Of a DNA stretch of 64,000 bases, positions 49,110 to 60,330 are shown one piece after another. The notes beneath the pieces are model-generated. The model worked only from the letters and a program-made list of their open reading frames with translations, made no database searches and was not told the DNA's origin. The stretch is taken from contig NW_004624743.1 of the NCBI RefSeq assembly GCF_000247695.1, positions 6,272,594 to 6,336,593 on the forward strand. The letters run 5' to 3'. The position numbers and the translations under genes are program-made. Positions within the stretch are counted from its first letter, which is position 1. The number at the start of each line of letters is the position of its first letter. The stretch comes from Heterocephalus glaber (taxonomy: Eukaryota; Chordata; Mammalia; Rodentia; Bathyergidae).

Positions 49110-49627
49110 ATAAAAAGAGTGTTTTTATTTTGGTGTACTCATTCATGCACATGACATCCATTGATTATATCTTTCCTCCCCTTACCTCCTTCCCCTGCTT
49201 AATCTTCCCTCTCATTCCTTTCCTCTTCTCTAAGAGTATTTCTTCTGCTTGCATGTCATCTCTCTCATGGGTGCTCTCCCCCACCCCATACGAAAGAAAA
49301 CATACACTATGTGTCTCTCTGAGTCTGTCTTGCTCTAGTATGATGCTCTGATCTCCAGTTCTATCAGTTTTCCTGCAAATAACATGATTTCTTTAACCAC
49401 ATTTTCTTTATCCATTCATCTGCTGATGAATTTTCCTAAAAAATAAAAACCTAAAAGTAGAGCTACCATTTATTTGATCAGCTATATCACTCCTCAGTAT
49501 ATTCTGGAAAATAATAAACTCAGCTACTACACAGATATCTGTCTATGTTTATTGAGGTACAATTCACAATGGTTAAGGTACAGAAATAGCATAGGCGCCT
49601 GTCAAAAAATTTTTCATAAATACAGTG
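49110..49627 (-). mobile_element. L1 insertion with 5' inversion (twin-priming type)
   Basis: Left piece 49122-49430 is antisense L1 3' UTR and ORF2 end (TTTTTATTTTGGTG, pyrimidine tract, TTCCTGCAAATAACATG, then the ACATTTTCTTTATCCATTC block). Right piece about 49438-49606 is sense L1 from just upstream in ORF2 (AAGTAGAGCTACCATTTA, ATCACTCCTCAGTAT, ATGTTTATTGAGGTACAATT, GCGCCTGTCA). In L1 order the sense piece ends at GCCTGTCAA and the antisense piece begins at ATCAGCAGATGAATGG, which are adjacent. The flanks ATAAAAAGAGTG (49110-49121) and ATAAATACAGTG (49616-49627) match at 10 of 12, a plausible target-site duplication. Confidence 0.75.
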
Positions 49628-49679
49628 GTAAACTTTTGTTTCATTTAACAATATATTTTGTAGCTTTATCAATATATAA

Positions 49680-49980
49680 AGTTTTCTCTTTTTTACAGCT
49701 ACATAATACTCTACTATATAGATGTACCATAATTTGTTCTCTCACTCTAATGGTAAAAATGTATGTTAATTCCATCTTTCCAATACTAAATAATGCAAAA
49801 TTCAGTAAGCTTATACCTATGTCACTTCTCACACAAGCTAGTATTTCTGAGGCATAAATTTTCACAAAAAACCTCAAAAAACCTCAAAAAACCCATTACT
49901 GAGTAATGGAGGACACATTTATAGTTTTGGTAACATAGCCAAGCTGCACTCTATTGGGTATGTTTCCTCAGAATTATTTC
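49680..49980 (-). mobile_element. Old L1M-type fragment, antisense
   Basis: CAGCTACATAATACTCTACT, AGATGTACCATAATTTGTTC, TCTGAGGCATAAATTTTCAC and GGTAACATAGCCAAGCTGCA follow the antisense 3' region of an old L1 (GCATAATATTCCATTG, GGATGTACCATAATTTATT, ATAGATATTGCCAAATTGCC). A short AACCTCAAAA-type 10-bp tandem (about 49864-49893) sits within it. Open frames on both strands here are chance. Confidence 0.55.
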
Positions 49981-50884
49981 CAACCTCGTTACCTGCAGGA
50001 GATTTTTACTAGGAAATCCCTAAAGACATCTAAATGTGAAAGACTAGAAAAATCAAGTAAGGGAGATATTTGCTAAATTTTTTTAAATATTTGAAATGTT
50101 GAGAAAAAGATCACTACTGATCTGTATAATTAAACATAACTTCTGAACCCACATTACTCAGAACAGCAACCACAGGATCAGTCGAGATTATTTTGTAACT
50201 CCACAGAGGTGCAAAATGTCGAGTTAATCTTAGAGAACGGCACAGGGCTTGAGTTATTTGACAGGGTACTTTAGTTTTAATGCACACTTGTGAGTTACCA
50301 GTCTTTAACTCAGACAGAGGTATTATGCTTATTAGGTTTTCCCCCTTTGTTCAAACGAAATGTCACTAACAGAAGAAATTGGCACCAGTGTCCATAACTA
50401 TCTTAATCCTCACCTGCATTAAAAAATGCAGTAGAAAGAAACCCTAAAATCATTACATAGATGACTTCAAGATATTTTAATTGGATATAATTTTACTTAA
50501 AATATATTTTTAAAAATTCATAGAAAGCATCCGCGTTTTCATAGACACATTCATGCACATATCAACAGTTATCCTTAGGGCTTAGCAGCTGCCACACAGA
50601 AAGCCTCAACTCAGCTCTGAGGTTAGTGGTGATCCGCTGTGACATTTGGAGAAGTGTTTGTCCATGCAAAACAGGGCGCAGAGGGGCTCGGTGCAGCTGT
50701 GGAGTCCTGAAGCTAAAAGGGAGGAATAGACTGAAAAGAAGAGCAAGGTTGTAGCATGAAGTCAAGGGGACAGGGGCCCTTCCTCAGTACCTGGGTACGG
50801 ACCCTCCAACAGAAGTGAAGACATGCAGAAATAGATAAACACTATGATTCTTAATATAAATGTATTTTTCCTGATACATAAAGA
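49981..50884. other. Unannotated stretch
   Basis: No repeat identified. A 67-codon minus-strand frame at 50562-50765 lies in locally GC-richer sequence but has no recognised domain. Confidence 0.5.
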
Positions 50885-53645
50885 CCTAAAATCTATATGT
50901 ATTTACACCGTTCCATGTGATGTTTCAGTACATAGATACATTTGTGTAATGTTAAAATCAGGTTAATATCTCCTCAAATATTTAAGCATTTGTGGTGGGG
51001 GGGACTGAGAATCCAACCTCATGCCTCACACAGGTAAATACTATACCACTGAGCAGCACCCTGGCCCTTTATCCTTTCTTTACAGTGAAAACATTCAAAC
51101 TCCTTTCTTTCGAAATGCATTGCTCTCTATTGTGCAATGTCACACCAGAGCTTACTGCTCCCATTTCCCTTTCATCTGTTAGTTGCTGATCAACCTCTTC
51201 TCTATTCCTCCCACTCAGCCTATTTTCATCAGGCCCTGGTCACCACCATTTTATTCTCAATTTCTATTAGATCAGTGCTTTTAGATTCCACATATGAATG
51301 ACAGCATGCAACGCTTGTCTTTCTCTGCTGGCTAATTTCACTTCACATAATAATCTCCAGTTTTATCCACATTGCTGCAACTGAGAGGATTTCATTCTTC
51401 TTAATGACCTAATAGTATTCTGTCATGCATATGTGCCACATTTTCTTCATTCCTCAGTTGATGAACACGGTTGCTTCCATTTTTTGGCTATTATGAATAG
51501 GGCTGCATTGAACAGGGAGTGCATATATGTCTCCTCAATCTATTGAGTTTAAAACAATTGAACATATGCCCAGGAGTAGAAACTGCTGAATCGTATTGCA
51601 GTTCTACTTTTAACTTTTTAGAAACCTCCATGCTGTCCCCCATAATGATTGTGTTAATTTACATCTGCACCTACAGTGGATAAGGTTCTCATTTCTCTAA
51701 ATCCTCACTAGCACTTCTTCTGTCTTTTCAATAATAGTCATTCTCACTGGGGGAAGGTGATGTAAGTTTGATTTTGATTTGCATTTCTTTGATGATTATT
51801 GATGCTAAGTATTTTTCCTATGCCTATTGGCCATTTGAATATCTTCCTTTGAAAATGTGGATGTTTAGAGCAATTACCCATTTTAGTTGATATTTAGTTT
51901 TTGCTATTGAGATATGAGTTCCTTTTATATTCTATCACCCCTTTGCCAGATGTATACTTTGCAAATATTTTATGTAGCTAATCACTGTGTTGAATTTTTT
52001 TCCATGCAGAAGTTTTTTAGTTTGATGCAACCTCATTTGTCTAAATTTGTTTCCTGGGCTTTGGGAGTCTCATCAAAAGAAAAAAAAGAAAGAAACCTTG
52101 CATATTCCAGGGTCCTGAAACATTTTCTTTATGTTTTCTTCTAATAGCTTCACAGTTTTAAGTATTTAATGCATTTTGACGTGATTTTTTGTAACTGGTG
52201 AGAGATAGGGTCTGGTTTCATTCCTCCACATGTGGATATCCAAATTTCCCAGCACTGTTAAAGATTTTCTTTTCTCCAATGTGTGTTCTTACAACAATTT
52301 TCAAATATCACTTGGCTGTAGATGTGTGGGTTTTCTTCCAGGCTATCGATTCTGTTTTATTGGTCTATGTGCCCATTTTTATAGCAGTACCATGCTATTT
52401 TGAATACTACAGCTTTGTAGCTTATTTTGAGGTTAGATGTAATGCTTTCTGCTTCGTTCTTTTTGCTCAAAATGGTAATTTATTCAGTTTCTTGTGGTTA
52501 CATATAAATTTGAAATTATACTTTCTTGTTATATGAAAAATGCCACTGTTATTTTGATAGGGATTGCACCTAATCTATAGATCACTTTGGTAGTGTGAAT
52601 ACTTTTAACAATATTGTTCTTCTGATTCATGAATACAGGATGTCTTTACATTTTTTAAATGTCCCCTTAAATAGCTTTCACCACTACTTTGCAGTTTTTA
52701 CTGTAGGGATATTTTATTTCTTTGGTTAAATTTATTTCTAAGTATTCTGTGTTTTATAACTAGCATAAATTTTATAGTTTTCCTAATTTCTATTGCAGAT
52801 AATCAGCTTTTGGCATATATGAATGGTACTGGATTTTGTGTCCTCCAACTTGGTTGAATTGTTTTATTAGTTCTAACCATTTTTCGGTGGAGTCCGTGGG
52901 GTTTTCTATTTACAAGATCATGTTATATACAAATGATGACTATTTGACTTCCTTTTCTCATTAAATAAAGAATGATCTTTATTTATCTCTCTTTTCTTAG
53001 TGTTCTATCTAGGACTTCCAGCACTATAGTGAATAAAAATGACAAAAATGGAAATTCTTGTCTTGTTTAAGATCTTAGAAACCTTTGAAGCTTTACCACC
53101 ATTTAGTATGACATTAACTCTTGGCCTGATATATGTGGCCTTTATTACATTGAGGTATATTCCTCGTATAACTAATTTGTTCAGTTTTTAATCATGAAAG
53201 TATATGAGATTTTGTCAAATACATTTTCTTCATCTATTGAGATTATCCTGTTGTTTTTGTCCTTCATTCTACTTTACGATCTACTGTGTTTATGATTTGT
53301 GCAAGTTTGTCCATATTTGCATCTCCATTCATCAGGCAAGTAATCCTTATAATGTGCTATTGAATTTCTTTTGCGATTATTTCATTGAGAATGTTTGTAT
53401 CTATGGTTATCCAGAACATCTGGTGCATAATATTCTCCCTTCGTTGTGTCTCTCTGTAGTTTCATTGCTTGGATAATGCTAACCTTATAAAATATGTTTA
53501 GAAGAATTCTCTGTGCTTCAATTCTTTAAAGTAATTTAGGAAGAATTAGTATTAGTTCTTCTTTTAGTGTTTGATAGAATTCAGCACTGAAGTTATTGGT
53601 TCTTGACTAAGATTCATGCACATCTTTCCTGAATGGATAAAATTT
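50885..53645 (-). mobile_element. Old L1M element, about 2.7 kb, 3' UTR to reverse transcriptase region
   Basis: From the 3' end at the left (CCATGTGATGTTTCAGTACA), landmarks run in perfect antisense L1 order: AGTGAAAACATTCAAACTCC, ATTCCACATATGAATGACAG, TTTTTTGGCTATTATGAATA, GTTTGATGCAACCTCATTTG, GGTGAGAGATAGGGTCTGG, CAGTACCATGCTATTTTGAA, TTTTGATAGGGATTGCACC, TTTTATTAGTTCTAACC, CTAGGACTTCCAGCACTATA, CATCTATTGAGATTATC and GTTTGATAGAATTCAGCACT. This is ORF2 coding sequence, endonuclease side missing, reverse transcriptase side decayed by stops and indels. On its own strand no long ORF survives, and plus-strand open frames (51914-53476) are shadows. An ID SINE is nested near 51000. Confidence 0.92.
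50992..51067 (-). mobile_element. ID-type SINE nested in the L1M
   Basis: GGGACTGAGAATCCAACC, CATGCCTCACACAGG and TACCACTGAGCAGCACC, then CTGGCCC, form a diverged antisense ID body. It interrupts the L1 3' UTR between CTCAAATATTTAAGC and ACAGTGAAAACATTC, which are contiguous in intact copies. Flanking TTTAAGCATTT and TTTATCCTTTC are a poor but plausible duplication. Confidence 0.75.
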
Positions 53646-54879
53646 ATTTAAAGGTCAGTAGAAGAAAGCTGGCCTTGGCAACCGTACCTTTTATTTGCTG
53701 GCTGAATTAGAAAAGAAATTGTAACACCCTGGCTATTTCATTAGAACTTTTTCTTTGAGAGTCCCAAGGTTCTGCCTTTGGCACAGTGATAGAAAACATT
53801 AAGTAATTCATTAATCATGCTAAAGTAGGGTTAGATCAGCATAGGCTATGCTTATGCCCCAGTGACTGAGTCAAGCATGGTAGAATCAATGTCTCCTGGG
53901 AGCACTCAGTTGTCCAATGTCAGAGCTTTGGAGAAACTTTTCTCCAAGAAATGCCAAGTATTCTCAGCTGCATTTTTTCCTCCAGACTATATTCAACTAT
54001 TATTGCATTCCTGGGCTGTTTAGGCCAAAGTTGCTTCTAGTTTTGTTTCTACTTAATAAGCCTGTCAGTTTTAATCTCCCCAAAATCATGCAGTTGCTTC
54101 TGCGATGGCTCACGGGGCCAAGGGCAGGATCTGAGGAACCGAACCGTGTCATTCTGTTGCTGGCCCAATCTCTTATCTCCTGGTTTATGGTGCTGATAAC
54201 TCAGACTCTGCTTTCCTCTGTGCTGTATTTTCATCTTTGAGTACTGTTTACATTTTGGGGGGATTCCTGAGAGAAAAGCACTATTTAACAATCTCTTCAG
54301 AGCTTCTATTATTAGGCCAGATGCTAGATATGATGGATATGAATAGGTATAAGACCAGTCTGCGCAGAACTTACTGGAATTTTAGGTAAGAACAATATAT
54401 AATTAAGTAGATAAAAGGCTTTGGAGCCATTATCAGTGGACTTGCGGGGAGGAGCAGGAAGCCAGCTGTGCAGTTCACAGAATTTGCCTCTAGGGCACAA
54501 AGATCACCAAAGGCCCTACATTTATTCTCTAGTTTTAGAGAAGAGTGTAAATTAATGATTTCCTTTTGGGTTACAGGAAATCCTAAGTATTTCCACTTGA
54601 CAGTGTGGAAGAAGAAGACCCCTTGTAAGAAATGCTCAGCAGAGTGGCGACCTGACCACTAAACTGCTCTTCCTAGGATTTCTTTGTCTCATAGTTCTTT
54701 GAGGGAAAAGTTGAAAGGGTGGGTGGAGTTGCCAGGAACATGCTCCCTCCGAAGGCACCGTGGAAAGACCTGATCCACAACTCTTCTCTAGCATCTGGGA
54801 CCCTCTGGCCATCCTCAGCTTACAGCCGCAGCACCCGGCCCCACGTCTCCACACCAGGTTCTCCCCATGGTCTTCACAC
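53646..54879. other. Unannotated stretch
   Basis: No repeat family identified. Frames at 53917-54240 and 54719-55201 have no domain; the second runs into MLT1-like sequence. 54720-54880 is GC-richer, possibly a decayed part of the same LTR. Confidence 0.45.
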
Positions 54880-55065
54880 CATCCAACCTCACTGCATGTC
54901 TGTCTTTGGGTCCATGCAGCCCCCTTTTTACAAGGACAATGTTCTTATTGGATTAGAGCCTAGCTTGATTACCCCTATTCAGACCCTATTTCCAGATAAG
55001 GTCACCATCCGAGAGAGCCCAATGCGGGGTAAGACTTCAGTGTACACTGTGGAGGTACACAGTGA
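54880..55065 (-). mobile_element. MLT1-type MaLR LTR fragment, antisense
   Basis: ACAAGGACAATGTTCTTATT, then GATTACCCCTATTC, AGACCCTATTTCCAGATAAG, GTCACCATC and GGGGTAAGACTTCAGTG are the antisense MLT1 landmarks, notably the GACCCTATTTCCAAATAAGGTCAC block. Truncated on both sides. Confidence 0.8.
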
Positions 55066-55743
55066 ACTCGCCACAGGGTCTGTGGTGGATACCATTGCTT
55101 CTCTGCCCAGGTCCTTTTTACCACCAGTAGCACCGTCCTCCAGCTGCCTTGAGTATCGTCTCATAGAGACCCAGGGCCACACTTCTTATCATTGCCTTTA
55201 GACAGGTGGGAGTCACCTCCACTTGTGGGCTGTGACCCCACCGTACCCTTTGCCTGAGACCCTGCCTCAGGTTGGACTAACTTTAAGGTGCATTTTCTGC
55301 AGGTTGTCCACTTGGAGCAGGCTGAAACTAACTTCTACTTGAAATCACAGCCTCCTTTAATTTCATTCTACAGACCTATCTGCCTCCCCAACGGCCGTTT
55401 TTCTTGTTCTTGTTCTCCTAATAGCTCCCTGATTTGAAAATCCTACAGCCCACAGAATAATGGCCAGTAATGATACCCACATCTTATGTTAGGTTCCGTG
55501 ACACAGGGGAAACTGTGGATGAGATTAGGACTGCTAATCAGATAACCATAAAATCAGAGATTATTTGGGATGATTTAGATGAATCACAAGGGTTAATAGA
55601 AGTGAAAGAAATAAGAGGTGAGAAGGAGATGTAACTACAGGGAGGGTACAGAGAATGTGACATTGCTGTCATCAGAGATGGAAGAAGAAAGCCTTGAGAC
55701 AGTCCGCAGGCAGCATTAAGAAGCTAAGAAAAGAAGGTCTCAG
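55066..55743. other. Unassigned interval
   Basis: Sits between two MLT1-type pieces and could include unrecognised LTR-related sequence. No coding or RNA feature is seen. Confidence 0.4.
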
Positions 55744-55885
55744 CCAAGAGCAGTTATGCACACCTGTCATCCCGCACTTGGTAGGCTGAGGCAGAAGGAT
55801 TATAAGTTCAAGGCCAGCCTAGGCTATACAGTAATGCAGAGGCCAGCTTGGGTTACACAGCGAAACCCTATTTCAAAACTAGAGA
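55744..55885 (+). mobile_element. B1 SINE
   Basis: A 7SL-derived SINE: GAGCAGTTATGCACACCTGT, CATCCCGCACTTGG, TAGGCTGAGGCAGAAGGAT, AGTTCAAGGCCAGCCTAGGC, GCAGAGGCCAGCTTGGG, TTACACAGCGAAACCCTATT. The second GGCCAGC block is the internal duplication that marks B1 proper, as opposed to proto-B1. An A-rich tail follows. The diverged 5' end suggests an old copy. Confidence 0.88.
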
Positions 55886-55904
55886 CAAAGTAACAAAGTA
55901 GGAA

Positions 55905-55947
55905 GGGAAGGAGAGAGAGGGAGGGAGGGCAGGAGGAGGGAGGGAGT
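55905..55947. repeat. (GGGA)n/(GA)n simple repeat
   Basis: Purine repeat grown from the tail of the B1. Four closely spaced GGG runs give some G-quadruplex potential. Confidence 0.85.
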
Positions 55948-55984
55948 CTCCAGGAGAGCCTCTGAATGAAAGGCCATCCAGTTC

Positions 55985-56107
55985 ATCCATTTCACGGGAC
56001 CTGTGGCTGATTTCTGACCTCAAAAACCATGAGATAATAAAATCTGTGTCACTTTAAGGCACAAAGTTCGTAGTGATTTGTCATAGCAACAGCAAGAAAC
56101 TAATAAA
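55985..56107 (+). mobile_element. MLT1-type LTR 3' end, sense
   Basis: GATTTCTGACCTCAAAAACC, ATGAGATAATAAAATCTGTG, TTTAAGGCACAAAGTTCGTA, GTGATTTGTCATAGCAAC and CAAGAAACTAATAAAG follow the MLT1 3' terminus (CTTCTGGCCTCCAGAAC through GAAACTAATACA). Confidence 0.75.
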
Positions 56108-56892
56108 GGTCTCTGTTCCTGGCTCTGCTTTTATGAAATCTAGCCTCAATTACAGTCCCAGGTTCCACCAAGATTCCAATCTCAGTTGTTAGATTGCCTC
56201 CAAATTAAAAATGAATAAAGAAATAGACAGACAGAAACTTTGCTGGCCATGCAGCAGCACGGAGATGAAGGGTGTGAACTATGCACGTCACTGTTACAAC
56301 CCAGGGTCAGCGCTTCTGCAAAAGCAAGATGGTTTTATTTATTTCTATTGGGTTCACTTCTGTCCTTCTGCAAGCCTTGAGGCAGTAACAAAAGCAACTC
56401 AGAGGGTCGCTGAGACTTTGTACATGTGAAGTGCTTCATTAAGTTTCAACATCTTTATTTCCATCTTTCCAACAAGCCCAGGAGTTTGCTTTTCTATAAG
56501 AATAGAGAAATGAGTGGCCATGAAATAAGACAGCCACAGAGTGGTTGAGTACACAAAACTACCATGTGCCAGCTTAAAAATTATATTGTATTTTATTTTC
56601 CAGTACAGAATGTGTAATTTGTCATGATAAAAGTGTACTAGGTGACGAGAGAATTATTATCTGCATTATTTCCAGTTTTATTATCGAAGCCTTAGTGATA
56701 CAATAGAAACAGAAGATTCCAGACTTGTAATTGTTTCAAAGGTGATTTTTTTGAATGATAAGTTTATTTTATTTTTATGATATTCAACTACTACATTTGT
56801 CATTTATACATAATAATATACATTCACAATATCACTACTTTTAAAATGTTTACATTCTATTTTTGTCTGCCAGTTCTATTTAAATTTTTTAT
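56108..56892. other. Unannotated stretch
   Basis: No confident repeat. 56750-56830 is AT-rich with weak similarity to the antisense L1 3' end that begins at 56893, too weak to annotate. A 72-codon frame at 56211-56429 has no domain. Confidence 0.45.
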
Positions 56893-57448
56893 TACTTTAT
56901 AAACTTTTAAATTAATTTTATTGGCACATTTTAGGTATATAATATATTAACATTCATTATTAGAAATTTGTACCTTTACATAATATATATGTGCACCCAC
57001 ATGCATAGCGGCACACTTTGTAATAGCGAAAACTTGGAAATAGCCCAAATGCCCATCAACTGGATACTGGATAAAGAAAATGTGTTTTTTAAAAAATAAA
57101 ATGGAGTACTACTCAGCCATAAAGAATGAGAAATTAGAGACATTTATAGCTAAGTGGATGCACATTGAGGCGATACTCTTAAGTGAAATAAATAGGACAC
57201 ACATGTATAAATACCAAATAGTTTCTCTGGTGTGAGAAACTTAAAGTATAAATAAGAATCAAAATGTACAATAGATAATGGGAAATAGGAAGAAAAGGGG
57301 CAACGGGGAAGGGGAAGTGGGAGGGGTAGGGGAAAGGAAAGAAGGGAATGGAATTAATATGAGAAAATGAAAAAATGGAAACAAAGTCTTTGTAAATAGG
57401 GAGGGATGGAGGGGTTGAAGGGAGGGCAGGGGGATGGGAAAAAATAGG
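56893..57448 (-). mobile_element. L1 insertion with 5' inversion (twin-priming type)
   Basis: Left piece 56893-56990 is the antisense L1 3' terminus (TTAATTTTATTGGCACA, CATTCATTATTAGAAATTTG, TACCTTTACATAATATA), the same end as at 6160 and 4629. Right piece about 56996-57448 is sense ORF2 end and 3' UTR (GCGAAAACTTGGAAATAGCC, CCCATCAACTGGATACTGGA, TACTACTCAGCCATAAAG, AAGTGAAATAAATAGGACAC, purine tract, GGATGGGAAAAAATA). In the 6.2-kb copy, GGGAAAAAATA is followed within about 15 bases by the part starting at CATGTACAGGTACAAG, so the two pieces join almost seamlessly in L1 order but on opposite strands. No clear target-site duplication was found. Confidence 0.8.
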
Positions 57449-58496
57449 CTCAATGGAGTTTTAGTCTCTTCTAGAGAAGACACCTTGCAGAAAGCATCAC
57501 TTGGAGTTTAAGATGGAAGCTCTTGGAGCTACTGATAGCATGCAGGTTCCTGACTTCATTCATTATGAGCGGGGCCTGCACAGCAGTGCTCCGGCCTTTG
57601 TTTTTCTGAGAACAGCCATCAGCTTTGCTGAGTGATTGGTGCAGTGATCTCAGTCTGCACACCTCAGTTTCACCATTGGTAAAGGATGGCATAACCTACT
57701 TACTGATGAAGGACTCTGAATGTTTTTACTTCATAACATAAGGAACACTGACCTCGAAATACAATCAGGATTAGTCACCCTAAGCAGTGCATCAGCATTT
57801 AAGTCTTTAAAATGTCAGCAAATTTCTATGCCTTTAAATCAAAACTTCTTCATATTGTCCCTGAGTCATTAGTCGAATACAGATAAAGGTCTCAGAGAAA
57901 TTGTGCTTTTATCACTTGAAAAATAGGGTGAATACAAATATTTAACTTTAAACTTTGTAAATGTGTATTCTTCTATCTAAATATTTGATCTGCCCCAAGA
58001 AAGGCAACATTTTAAAAGCAGTACCAAGGCAACCAGCCTGCTGACAATGAACAAATAGTAAAGAACTGATGAAAACTATCAGCCCAAAATGGCTTGACAG
58101 GACAATGGGGATTTGAAGAGATTATTGGGTTCACATTCCATTGACTTAAAAATTTCTCTTGGGGATGTTGATTTGGGAAGGCAATTAACTATCAAAATGA
58201 CACTTAATGACATTTCCTGTTAGTGTGTTTTTTGGTATTCGTATCATACAGTATGCTCACAATAAATAGACATCTATATATTATATTTTAAAATTATATT
58301 TTAAAAATACATCTATATATTTATGTCTTCATATTTATGTTCATTTAAAATAATATTTAAGGAATAGCTAGGTGAAAATGTATATCATTAAGAAAAGATT
58401 TTCCTATAAAATTTCAAAGCAGAAAGGATCATCATGAATTGAAATAATCAGAAAATTAATTGAGGATTAATGACCTGCACTAACCCTATTAAGTAT
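57449..58496. other. Unannotated stretch
   Basis: No repeat family identified. A tandem-like TATATTTTAAAATTATA patch occurs at 58270-58325. Confidence 0.5.
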
Positions 58497-58897
58497 TGTT
58501 TTAGTCACTTTCTGTCACTGGAAAAAAAATATCTGATGCTCACATCTTAAAGGAGGAGAGTTTTATTTAGCTTACAGTTTTCAGTGGGTTCAGTCCCTGG
58601 TTAGCTGGTTCCACGGCAGAAAGAGCATGTTAGACAAGCACAGCAGAAGAGAGTTGCTAATACCATAGCAGCCGGGAAGCAGAGAGAGAAGGAAGGAGTC
58701 AGAGAAAAGAATACACCTTCCAGGTCACACTCCCCATGACCTACCCCTCCTGACAGGCCCCGCCTCCTTACAGCACATGGAGGTATGAACTCATCGATAG
58801 ATGAATCCACTAATGAGTATAGAGAGGGCCCCCATGGTCCAATCACCTTCAAAACACCTGAGACTTCTGGGAGATATTTTAGATCTAAACCATAACA
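58497..58897 (-). mobile_element. ORR1-like MaLR solo LTR
   Basis: TG...CA ends (TGTTTTAGTCACTTTC to AACCATAACA) enclose 401 bp with near-matching 5-bp flanks AGTAT and ATTAT. On the minus strand it starts TGTTATGGTTTAGATC and ends AAGTGACTAAAACA, with ACCATGGGGGCCCTCTC and CTAAATAAAACTCTCC between, the MaLR/ORR1 pattern including a polyadenylation-like AATAAA. It is the same family as 33187-33598. The 103-codon minus-strand frame is inside the LTR and not a gene. Confidence 0.85.
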
Positions 58898-58929
58898 ATT
58901 ATTTTTATACATTATTATTATTATAGTTA

Positions 58930-59145
58930 TTATTCATTAGGGCACTACGGATTGTATACAGAGGTTTGTGTATGTGATAGTCAAACACTGAACCACTGAA
59001 CCACATCTTCAGCCCTACTTATTATTTTTTTTTTTTGAGACAGAATCTCCCCAAGTTGTCCATTCTGGCCTCGAACTTGTGACCTCCCTGCCTCAATGCT
59101 TTGCTGGTGTTATAAGGTATTCACCACTACATACAGCTACCCCAC
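58930..59145 (-). mobile_element. ID/B1 composite SINE
   Basis: 58935-59015 is an antisense ID-like body (AACACTGAACCACTGAACC, CATCTTCAGCCCT). After T-rich sequence, 59025-59145 is antisense B1 (TTTGAGACAGAATCTCCCC, CCTCGAACTTGTGACCTCCC, TGCCTCAATGCTTTGCTGG). The B1 part shows a single TGGCCTCGAAC block with no evident second copy, so it may be a proto-B1-type monomer. The order on the element strand is B1 then ID, as in the 22.6-kb copy. Confidence 0.75.
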
Positions 59146-60328
59146 GCTTGGTTGGAGATGACACGTGTGTCAGAAGTTTTTCTTTTCCTATTTAATGCTC
59201 TCATTAATTTATTAGTAATTTGAAAAATCAACTAATTTTATATAGATTTCTGAAACTTTTTATAAATTTAGAAATTTTGGTAACCTTATTGGCTGAGGCG
59301 AATGAATAAAAACTTACACATTATTGACCTTAAGACAGGTCTTACCAAACATTCATTTGTTTAGATTTGTTCCTTGATGGTACCATTTTAAGTGCAGACA
59401 GGAAATGTAAACTTTCCAAAATTTCCCAGCTAGCATAAAACAATTTAGGACTCAGCCCTAGCCCCAGGTATTGCAGCCACTTGGAGTACTTCTTAATTGG
59501 GAGGAAATTCTAAAATGTCTTCGATAATCCATACTGCACAGATTTTATCTCCTTGGAGGTGTGTTTGAAGGGAATCATGTTATTGGTTCTGAAAGAAGTC
59601 CAGTCCAATGATAGCATTTGCAAGAGACAATGCAGCACTGTGAAGGAAAAGTATTAAGTCTAAACATAGTACAATACAATTTAAAAAGCACCATTGAACA
59701 ATTTAACATTACTTTTGTGTGTTTCAAAATTCTCACCCAACAACATTTATGGAATTTCATGTGTAGGCTTACTGGGGATAGAGACAAAAATCAAACTCTA
59801 AGACATTAAATCTTTTAGTATATAAGATATCAACTATAGAGTTGATTTTATTTCATTTTAAAACTAATTTGATTAATGTACATAATGGGTAATATACACA
59901 AGCATAACATTTAAAAGTATAAATTATCTCCCATTTATCCCATTCCAGGTGCTAGCCATAGCCACAAGGCCTAGTATATTTTTCAAGAGAGTGAATGAAG
60001 CAAATATACATGAATCAATACTTGTGAAATGTTAGCATGAAGAATGAAATGAGTTTGTATTTTTAAATGGCTGAATACAAAAAAGTCAAAGAAATCTGGC
60101 AGTGGCAAGTCTAAAAGCCTGGAAATCCTGAGACCAGTGGAGAGTGCACATTAGTTAGAAAAGTTTGGTGGTTAATCCTGGCCAAGAAGGACTGAAACAG
60201 TGCAGATTTGGATTGAGTTAAAGTTGAGGAAGGAAAATGAGATGAAGATTTCCTGTGCTTTTTCCACTCTCTAACAATCAATTATTTTACATCAACATAG
60301 TGGATGTAATTCCTATTTCTCACTATTC
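59146..60328. other. Unannotated stretch
   Basis: No recognised repeat or exon. The overlapping frames at 59575-59809 on both strands are chance. Confidence 0.5.
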
Positions 60329-60330
60329 TT

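Noticed and set aside
51914..53476. Several plus-strand open frames of 76-112 codons
   Set aside because: They are antisense shadows of decayed L1 ORF2.
54719..55201. Plus-strand frame of 160 codons, the second longest
   Set aside because: Its second half is antisense MLT1 LTR sequence; the protein shows no domain.
56750..56830. Another antisense L1 3' end next to the rearranged copy
   Set aside because: Similarity is limited to AAGTTTATT and ATTCAA pieces in AT-rich DNA; too weak.
58601..58912. Minus-strand frame of 103 codons
   Set aside because: It lies almost wholly inside the ORR1-like LTR.
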